Below, in pieces: positions 1 to 4,667 of a stretch of DNA of 7,940 nt. This DNA comes from CAZUCD01 sp964618855 (GTDB lineage Bacteria > Sumerlaeota > Sumerlaeia > SLMS01 > JANRJK01). The position numbers and the translations under genes were made by a program. The notes beneath the pieces were generated by a model. It made no database searches, was not told the origin of the DNA, and saw nothing but the letters and a program-made list of their open reading frames with translations. Numbering within the stretch: position 1 is the stretch's first letter; every line of letters starts with the position of its first letter. The DNA lies in contig CAZUCD010000164.1 in NCBI GenBank assembly GCA_964618855.1, positions 1 through 7,940 on the forward strand, in the 5' to 3' direction.

Positions 1-582
1 GAACTTGCGGGCCGGCGCGCGACGAGTGCCCTCAACCACGGAGGGCTGACGGACTCCCATCCCATGCAGCAGCTCCTCCCCGACCGCGCCCCGGGCGGCA
101 AACGGCGGGTTCAGCAACAGGAGCCCCCCATCATCGGCGAAGCTGAACCCCTCCTGCCGATGGGGTAGCCACGCCTCCGGGATCAGCCTGCCGGCCCCGT
201 CATAGCCCCACACCAACTCGGCCGCGGCGAACCCCATCGCGATGCCGTCAAGGAGCGCGCGCATCAACCCGTCGAAGTCTGGAATGCGCTCAACAACCCC
301 CTCGCAGAAAGCGCGGGCCGCCTCGTCGCCCGCCGAGTCGCCTCCCGCCACCACGGAGCGCGCCAGGCCCAGGAGCGCATTTTGTCGGGTGCCGAGTGCT
401 GCAAACAGATGTCCGTCCTTTGCCAGCATTTCTGAGAAAAGCTCGTACACCGACGACTGGTGCCGCCCCTGCACCGACTCCTGCTGAAGGAGCACCGCCG
501 CATTCGTCGCTTCCGACGACAGGGCATCGAACCAGCGCTCCGTGGAACTCGGGACAGCTCGGGTCAGGCTTTCGGGGGCCAT
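1..582 (-). CDS. Mu gp29-like (DUF935) phage portal protein, N-terminal part; runs off left edge
   Basis: The visible 194 residues match the N-terminal part of the Mu gp29 / DUF935 portal family. Portal proteins form the dodecameric ring at the capsid vertex through which DNA is packaged. I see the family pattern KDGHLFAALGTRQNALLGL (residues 55-73), corresponding to KDTHLFSELSKRRLAIQAL in Mu gp29 as I remember it. About 40 residues on comes GFAAAELVWGY (117-127), corresponding to the family's G-[YF]-S-x-x-E-I-x-W, then an xPxxxxxHR segment (135-142). Family members are about 500 residues, so more than half lies outside the window. The start at 582 is well supported: GGGAG (589-593) sits 6 nt upstream on the - strand, and an in-frame TGA (586-588) lies two codons upstream. 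The gp28-like terminase that normally precedes the portal is absent. Whether the gene is intact cannot be judged. Family identification rests on motif reading only. Confidence 0.85.
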   Translation of the reverse strand, partial: MAPESLTRAVPSSTERWFDALSSEATNAAVLLQQESVQGRHQSSVYELFSEMLAKDGHLFAALGTRQNALLGLARSVVAGGDSAGDEAARAFCEGVVERIPDFDGLMRALLDGIAMGFAAAELVWGYDGAGRLIPEAWLPHRQEGFSFADDGGLLLLNPPFAARGAVGEELLHGMGVRQPSVVEGTRRAPARKF

Positions 583-584
583 GG

Positions 585-619
585 GTCACTCCCGCAGGGT
601 GCGTTGCCAGAGGAGTGAC
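585..619 (-). promoter_or_regulatory. Inverted repeat that could sequester the portal ribosome binding site
   Basis: In the - strand transcript GUCACUCC (619 to 612) is perfectly complementary to GGAGUGAC (592 to 585). The 8-bp stem, with a loop of about 19 nt, would contain most of the portal Shine-Dalgarno GGGAG (593-589). The repeat is seen directly; translational control is inference, and a chance repeat is possible. Confidence 0.35.
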
Positions 620-626
620 TCCCATC

Positions 627-648
627 GTCACGGCTGACGAGCCGTGAC
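627..648. repeat. Perfect 9-bp hairpin upstream of the portal gene
   Basis: GTCACGGCT (627-635) and AGCCGTGAC (640-648) are perfect reverse complements around a 4-nt loop, GACG. No T-run follows on either strand, so this is not a standard intrinsic terminator. It lies about 45 nt upstream of the portal start and shares its GTCAC/GTGAC core with the inverted repeat at 585-619. It could be a protein-binding dyad or part of a leader RNA; the function is unknown. Confidence 0.45.
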
Positions 649-670
649 AGGGCGGACAAAAGCAGGGATC

Positions 671-757
671 AGGGGACAGGGGCCGGGGGTCGGATTTCGG
701 GAATCGGGGTTCGGGGGCCGAGGGTCTCTGGCCCCCGGCCCCTGGTCTCCGGCCCCC
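671..757. repeat. G-rich, imperfectly repetitive tract with nested inverted repeats
   Basis: Runs of 3 to 5 G recur at 672-675, 679-682, 685-689, 699-701, 706-709 and 713-717. They are followed by C-runs at 732-736 and 752-756. CAGGGGCCGGGGG (677-689) is a perfect 13-bp inverted repeat of CCCCCGGCCCCTG (732-744). A competing 8-bp pair is CGGGGGCC (712-719) with GGCCCCCG (730-737). The G-runs have the spacing expected of a G-quadruplex former. Low-complexity intergenic filler of this kind occurs in several high-GC phyla; no function is visible. Confidence 0.5.
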
Positions 758-1313
758 GCGTCATAGTGCGTCATGGCGCGCAGGTGACTGCGCGGGTGCG
801 CAGAAATCGTGGGTGCACGGATGCAACGTTCGCGGGCGAGGGACCACTCAGGGGCAGATTTTGGGCAAGTCGCGACACATCAGAGGAGTGCAACCAAACC
901 CTCGTCAGAACAGCCATTTTTTCTCGCGGCTGATTTTACTTGGGTTAGATGCCTGTCGGACGGGCCGACCAAACTATTGGCACGGATGGTGCTGTCTTTG
1001 GAGGCGTTGGAAAAAGCAAATCGGCGGTCGCGGAGAATATCCCCGATCCTCGGGCGTAGGAAGTGAAGGGAAGGCGCAAGCCGCCCCCACCCAGGACGCA
1101 GAAAGGAACAGGAACATTTCCACCGATCCCATTAGCTCAGTCATGGTGATCTGAGAAACAGGTGAAGGCGATTCTCCCGGGCTAAAACCCCGGGGTTATC
1201 CCACCAGAGAACAACCCTCGCTCCCGAAAGGGACAACTTCTCTCCTAACACCCTCCCACCTCAGGAAACATCCCCTCCACCTCCCTTTTCCTGATTCTCA
1301 CCCACCAAGACTT
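758..1313. other. Intergenic stretch without a recognised gene
   Basis: The + strand open frames here (about 810-1154) encode basic, low-complexity products with no recognisable motif or convincing ribosome binding site. On the - strand one frame stays open from 1131 down to 880 but has no ATG, GTG or TTG start. The part from about 885 to 1020 is visibly richer in A/T than either flank, including a TTTTTT run near 917. From about 1200 to 1310 the + strand is pyrimidine-rich. Small hairpins occur: GTCGG (955-959) with CCGAC (965-969), and CTCAG (1136-1140) with CTGAG (1151-1155). No tRNA, rRNA, tmRNA, RNase P or SRP RNA signature was found. Because the stretch ends in a strong + strand terminator, a small untranslated RNA is possible but not demonstrated. 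Confidence 0.5.
1172..1211. repeat. REP-like GC palindrome
   Basis: AACCCCGGGGTT (1186-1197) is a perfect 12-bp palindrome. CCCGGG (1176-1181) can also pair with CCCGGG (1189-1194) across the loop CTAAAAC. An outer pair TTCTC (1172-1176) with GAGAA (1207-1211) could close the structure. The layout, a CCCGGG-type stem with a TAAAA-like loop followed by TTATCCCAC, resembles dispersed REP-like intergenic palindromes of high-GC bacteria. Whether it is repeated elsewhere in the genome cannot be seen from this single copy. Confidence 0.4.
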
Positions 1314-1350
1314 CAGAGGCCCCCGGGCAACCGGGGGCCTCTGGTTTTTT
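1314..1350 (+). terminator. Strong intrinsic (Rho-independent) terminator
   Basis: CAGAGGCCCCCGG (1314-1326) and CCGGGGGCCTCTG (1331-1343) form a perfect 13-bp stem closed by a GCAA tetraloop of the stable GNRA class. It is followed by G and six T (1345-1350). The T-run lies only on the + side, so it stops rightward transcription. No recognisable + strand gene precedes it, so the terminated RNA is unknown. It could end a small RNA, block read-through into mrp, or act as a conditional terminator in a long mrp leader. Confidence 0.9.
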
Positions 1351-1430
1351 CGGCACGGAATGGGTTGCAATGGTGCCCCCCGGCGGGGGAAGTGATCCCC
1401 GCAACGGGCGCTGACCCGTCTCCCGAGCGC
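1351..1430 (+). promoter_or_regulatory. Structured leader upstream of the mrp operon
   Basis: Three short hairpins follow one another: GGCAC (1352-1356) with GTGCC (1373-1377); GGGG (1386-1389) with CCCC (1397-1400); and ACGGG (1404-1408) with CCCGT (1415-1419). A competing pair is CCCCC (1376-1380) with GGGGG (1385-1389), so alternative folds exclude each other. The operon promoter should lie here or upstream of the terminator, but I see no convincing -35/-10 pair. The regulatory role is inference. Confidence 0.3.
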
Positions 1431-1435
1431 GGAGG
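1431..1435 (+). promoter_or_regulatory. Ribosome binding site of the mrp leader ORF
   Basis: GGAGG lies 8 nt upstream of the ATG at 1444, an ideal spacing. It is better placed than anything in front of the mrpA ATG at 1503, whose nearest GGAGGG (1481-1486) is 16 nt away. This argues that ribosomes enter at 1444. Confidence 0.5.
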
Positions 1436-1443
1436 CGGGGTGC

Positions 1444-1506
1444 ATGAATGATTGTCTCCCTTGGTTTTATCGGACTTTGCGGAGGGCTGCCTCCCCGGGC
1501 GCATGA
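1444..1506 (+). CDS. Possible 20-codon leader peptide coupled to mrpA
   Basis: An ATG at 1444, with GGAGG ideally spaced upstream, opens a frame of 20 codons (beginning MNDCLPWF, then YRTLRRAASPGA) that ends in TGA at 1504-1506. This stop overlaps the mrpA ATG (1503-1505) as ATGA, the same arrangement seen at the mrpB/C and mrpD/E junctions. The peptide resembles no known protein and has no codon runs pointing to an amino-acid attenuator. The likely role, if translated, is to deliver ribosomes to mrpA by termination-reinitiation. The alternative is that the ATGA overlap is chance and mrpA starts elsewhere, for example at TTG 1452. Confidence 0.4.
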   Translation: MNDCLPWFYRTLRRAASPGA

Positions 1507-3872
1507 CGGACTTTCACTGGGCAATTCTGGCGTTGGCGGCGCCCTTCCTGGCCGCGCCCTGCGCGGCCTTGCTGGGCCGCAAGTGGGGCGCCATCGGTGC
1601 CGGATTTCCAGTTCTAATCGCCGCCGCCGCCGGATTTTCGGCTCTCATCCGAGTCAAGTCCTCCTTACCCACCGGCGCAAGGCACCCGATACCCGAAACC
1701 TCCGTTCCATGGATCCCGGAGTACGGCCTCGACTTCGCCCTCAACCTCGACGGCTACGGCATCTTCTTCGCCCTGCTCGTCCTCGGACTCGGATTCCTGA
1801 TCGCCCTGTATGGCATCGGCTACATGGCGCACGAGTCCGGGCAGGGCAGGTTCTTCGCATACTTTGCCCTGTTCATGGGGTCCATGGTGGGCCTCGTGCT
1901 GGCGGATGACCTGCTCTTGGCGGCCGTTTTCTGGGAGATGACCAGCATCACGAGCTTCCTCCTGATCGGGTTCAAGCACGAGAAGGAGGAGTCGCGGCGG
2001 GGTGCGATGCGGGCCCTGCTGATCACGTTTGTCGGGGGACTGTGCCTCCTCGGGGCCGCGGTGCTGCTCCGTCTGGATGGATTCAGCAGCCTCTCCGGCA
2101 TGATCGCCGATCCTTCGGCGGTGCTTGCGGCGCCCTCGGCGACGCCAGCGCTGTTGCTCCTCCTACTGGCCGCCTTCACGAAGAGTGCCCAGTTCCCGTT
2201 CCACATTTGGCTTCCCGGCGCGATGGCGGCGCCGACCCCCGTTTCCGCCTACCTGCACAGCGCCACGATGGTGAAGGCGGGCGTTTACCTCGCAGGCCGC
2301 ATCTACCCCATTTTCAGCGAGCATCCCCTGTGGGGGCCGCTGCTGGCGGGGGTCGGCCTGACGACGATGGTGGTGGGGGCCTGGCTGGCCCTGGGGGCGG
2401 ACGACCTGAAGGCGATTCTTGCCTACTCGACGATCAGCCAGCTCGGGCTGCTGTTCGGGGTGTATGGACTCGCCGCGCTCCCCGGGGTGGACGGACTGAG
2501 GCTGGACCTGTTCCACATCACGAGCCACGCCTTCTACAAGGCCGCGCTGTTCATGCTGGCGGGCATCGTCGACCATGAGACCGGCACCCGGAGCGCCGCG
2601 CGGCTCGGGGGCTTGCTGCGGGCGATGCCCCGGACGGGCGCGATCCTGATCGTGGCGTGCGCCTGCCTGGCTTCGCTGCCCCCGACGACGGGGTTCATAA
2701 GCAAGGAGGCGTTCATCGCGAGCCTGCTGAACGCGGGTGGCGTGGCTGCCGCGCTTGGCATTGCCGCGGTGCTGTTCGCTGCGACCTCGACAGTGTTCTT
2801 CGCGTTGCGGCTGAGCGCGGGTCTGCTGCTTGGCGGCCTGCGGGAGACACCGCGCGCGCCCCACGATCCGCCCGCGGTGATGCTGATCCCGCCGGCGCTC
2901 CTCGCGACCGCCACGGTCGCATGCGGCGTTGGAGGCGCATGGTGGGCGGGCCTGCTTGGCACGCTCGAGCTGCCCGGGGCGATGCAGCACGCGTCGCCCG
3001 CGGAGATACACCTCCTCCCGCACGACGCCACCGGCGCCAGGGCGTTCGGCATCTCCGTTGCCGCAATGGTGCTCGGCGCGGTGCTGTATCGCTGGCGCGG
3101 GACGATCGTGCCGCGCGCGAGGTCCCTCTCGGACAGGCTGCCGCTGACGGGGGCGTTCGACTTCGCGACGGACTCGGTGACGCCGGTGGGCGCCTGGTTC
3201 ACGCGGCTGCACTATGACGGTCGGCTGACCACCGCCGTGCTGGTGTCCGTCGTGGCGTTCGTGGTGTGCGCGGGGGGGTCCGCGGCGTGGGCGCTCGGGA
3301 TGGGGCCGCTGGACTACGCGGCGGGAGCGTCGCTCCCCCTTGGGCCGGCGGTGCTCGCGGCCGTCGTAACCGGCGCCGCCTCCGCGATTCCCTTCATGCG
3401 CAACCGACTCGCCATGATCGCGACGCTCTCCGTCACGGGCTACGGTGTCTCGCTGTTCTGGGTGTTCTTTCAGGCACCGGACTTGGCGCTGACGCAGCTC
3501 CTGATCGAGACGATCACGCTGTTCCTGCTGCTGGCGGCGTTCCGCTACCTGCCCCCTCTCTCGGGGCGGACCGACCCGCCGCCAGTCCGCCCGGCACTGA
3601 GATGGGGCGTCGCCGTGCTCGTGGGCGCGCTCGTGGCCTACCTGGTGCTCGCGATGGGCGCGACGCGCCCAATCGGCGGGCGCATCGGGCACGAACAGCT
3701 CCGCACCACCCATCTCGAGGCAGGCGGCGCCAACGCCGTGAACACAATCATCGTGGACTACCGCGGCTCGGACACGCTCGGGGAGGTCGGCGTGCTCGTT
3801 CTGGCGGCTCTCGGCGTCGCGGCCCTGCTTGCGGGCCGGAGAAGGGAGGTCGCCGATGGTCGGACACTTTGA
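1503..3872 (+). CDS. mrpA: Mrp Na+/H+ antiporter subunit A
   Basis: This is the largest Mrp subunit (789 residues from ATG 1503), a polytopic membrane protein homologous to complex I subunit NuoL. Its C-terminal extension resembles the MbhD/MbhE-type subunits. Antiporter-core charges are in place: Glu111 (GYMAHE), Glu145 in FWEMTSITSFLL, Lys227 and His234 in FTKSAQFPFHIWLP, His252 and Lys258 (YLHSATMVKAG), Lys303 in LKAILAYSTISQLG, and His342 and Lys346 (SHAFYKAALF). The extension keeps APDLALTQLLIET (Asp660, Glu669) and DYRGSDTLGE (Asp757, Glu761). These correspond in kind and spacing to residues shown to matter in Bacillus Mrp. The length agrees with group 1 MrpA of about 770-800 residues, with mrpB a separate gene. 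An in-frame TTG at 1452 would add 17 non-hydrophobic residues; I prefer ATG 1503, where the first membrane segment begins at once. Confidence 0.96.
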   Translation: MTDFHWAILALAAPFLAAPCAALLGRKWGAIGAGFPVLIAAAAGFSALIRVKSSLPTGARHPIPETSVPWIPEYGLDFALNLDGYGIFFALLVLGLGFLIALYGIGYMAHESGQGRFFAYFALFMGSMVGLVLADDLLLAAVFWEMTSITSFLLIGFKHEKEESRRGAMRALLITFVGGLCLLGAAVLLRLDGFSSLSGMIADPSAVLAAPSATPALLLLLLAAFTKSAQFPFHIWLPGAMAAPTPVSAYLHSATMVKAGVYLAGRIYPIFSEHPLWGPLLAGVGLTTMVVGAWLALGADDLKAILAYSTISQLGLLFGVYGLAALPGVDGLRLDLFHITSHAFYKAALFMLAGIVDHETGTRSAARLGGLLRAMPRTGAILIVACACLASLPPTTGFISKEAFIASLLNAGGVAAALGIAAVLFAATSTVFFALRLSAGLLLGGLRETPRAPHDPPAVMLIPPALLATATVACGVGGAWWAGLLGTLELPGAMQHASPAEIHLLPHDATGARAFGISVAAMVLGAVLYRWRGTIVPRARSLSDRLPLTGAFDFATDSVTPVGAWFTRLHYDGRLTTAVLVSVVAFVVCAGGSAAWALGMGPLDYAAGASLPLGPAVLAAVVTGAASAIPFMRNRLAMIATLSVTGYGVSLFWVFFQAPDLALTQLLIETITLFLLLAAFRYLPPLSGRTDPPPVRPALRWGVAVLVGALVAYLVLAMGATRPIGGRIGHEQLRTTHLEAGGANAVNTIIVDYRGSDTLGEVGVLVLAALGVAALLAGRRREVADGRTL
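3845..3849 (+). promoter_or_regulatory. Ribosome binding site deciding the mrpB start
   Basis: GGAGG inside the end of mrpA lies 6 nt before ATG 3856. It fixes the mrpB start there rather than at the in-frame upstream codon at 3829, which lacks such a site. Confidence 0.8.
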
Positions 3873-4305
3873 CTCCGTGATCCTGCGCACGTGCGCGCGG
3901 CTGCTGCTCCCGGTGCTGGCTGTCGTGTCGCTCTTCTTCTTCTTCAGGGGGCACAACTACCCCGGGGGCGGGTTCATCGCGGGGCTCATCATGGCGGCGG
4001 GGCTGCTGATCCATGCGCTGGCCTTCGGGATCGAGGACGCGCGGCGCATCGCCCCCGCCGCCCTGCCCGTCGTGTACGGGGCCGGGTGGCTGCTCGCCGT
4101 CGGGAGCGCCCTCGTCCCGCTCCTCTTTGGGGCGAACTTTCTGGCCAGCTCCCACGTGCACGTTTCACTGGGTCCGCTTGGCGAGGTCCACCTTGTTGGT
4201 TCCACCGCGTTCGACGCGGGCGTCTACCTGATCGTCGTCGGCGTGGTGGTGGACCTGATCCTGCGCATCGCCGAGGAACCCGCGCCCGGGGGTGGCCGCG
4301 CATGA
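3856..4305 (+). CDS. mrpB: Mrp Na+/H+ antiporter subunit B
   Basis: The 149-residue membrane protein belongs to the MrpB/MnhB family, a small subunit of the heteroheptameric antiporter. The hallmark GHNYPGGGFIAGL (residues 32-44) is the family's GHN-x-PGGGF-[IV]-x-GL signature. It sits at the end of the first hydrophobic segment (about 15-31). The second signature, STAFDAGVYLIVVG (116-129), corresponds to the family's LFDxGVYLxVxG. About four membrane segments are apparent, and the length fits the usual 140-150. The gene starts inside the end of mrpA, a 17-nt overlap in a different frame. Its stop overlaps the mrpC start as ATGA. MrpB is required for a functional complex in studied Mrp systems, although it has no antiporter-type core itself. 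Confidence 0.95.
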   Translation: MVGHFDSVILRTCARLLLPVLAVVSLFFFFRGHNYPGGGFIAGLIMAAGLLIHALAFGIEDARRIAPAALPVVYGAGWLLAVGSALVPLLFGANFLASSHVHVSLGPLGEVHLVGSTAFDAGVYLIVVGVVVDLILRIAEEPAPGGGRA

Positions 4306-4667
4306 TCGTGCTTACGGCGCTGATGGCGGGAGTGCTCGCGGCGGCGGGGGCGTGGCTGATCATGCAGCGCAACATGCTGCGAATCACGCTCGGCTTCGCC
4401 ATGCTGTCGAATGCGGCGAACCTGGTCCTGATCGCATCGAGCGGCGACCCGGCCGGCCGCCGCGACGCCATCGCCGAGGTGGACGCCGCAGGGCACTTCG
4501 TCGGCCCGGCCGCGGGCTATGTGGATCCGCTGCCGCAGGCGCTCATTCTGACTGCAATCGTGATCTCCTTTGCGGTCATGGCGTACATGATCGCGCTCGT
4601 TTACCGCATCAACCGCGACGTGGGACTGGCGGCGGCGGATGACTCGCGCGGGGAGGACGCCACCTGA
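4302..4667 (+). CDS. mrpC: Mrp Na+/H+ antiporter subunit C
   Basis: The 121-residue protein is a homologue of complex I subunit NuoK. Three membrane segments are visible (about 3-20, 27-46 and 79-102). The N-terminal motif MQRNMLRITLGFAMLSNAAN (21-40) matches the family's R-R-N-L-x-R-x-x-x-G-x-x-L-L-S-x-A-x-N. DPLPQALILTAIVISF (75-90) is the diagnostic MrpC signature. The loop between the second and third segments (about 47-74) is typical in length. The start at 4302 forms ATGA with the mrpB stop. The stop and the mrpD start share one base (TGATG), and the mrpD ribosome binding site GGGAGGA (4651-4657) lies inside the mrpC tail. The acidic C-terminus (DDSRGED) is an unremarkable extension. 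Confidence 0.95.
   Translation: MIVLTALMAGVLAAAGAWLIMQRNMLRITLGFAMLSNAANLVLIASSGDPAGRRDAIAEVDAAGHFVGPAAGYVDPLPQALILTAIVISFAVMAYMIALVYRINRDVGLAAADDSRGEDAT

Noticed and set aside
290..631. 113-codon - strand frame overlapping the portal gene
   Set aside because: It lies in another frame of the motif-supported portal gene and is rich in Gly, Arg and Pro with no recognisable content.
809..1154. Two overlapping + strand frames of 85 and 113 codons
   Set aside because: No ribosome binding site of note, no motif, odd composition, and the two overlap each other in different frames. Not supported as genes.
1368..1423. AATGG...CCCC...GCTGA...CTCC pattern resembling a fluoride (crcB) riboswitch
   Set aside because: The required 5' G-rich arm before ATGG and the GCTGAT context with its pairing CTCC arm are not properly placed. 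Fluoride control of an Na+/H+ antiporter would also be unexpected. Treated as coincidence.
1452..1502. TTG 1452 as the start of mrpA
   Set aside because: It would add 17 residues not expected in the family and has only a poorly spaced G-run as ribosome binding site. ATG 1503 starts right at the first membrane segment and overlaps an upstream stop. Kept as an alternative.
2163..3956. 597-codon open frame on the - strand opposite mrpA
   Set aside because: It is antisense to a clearly recognised gene, is extremely rich in Arg, His, Gln and Glu, and has no family motif. It is a by-product of GC-rich codon use in mrpA.
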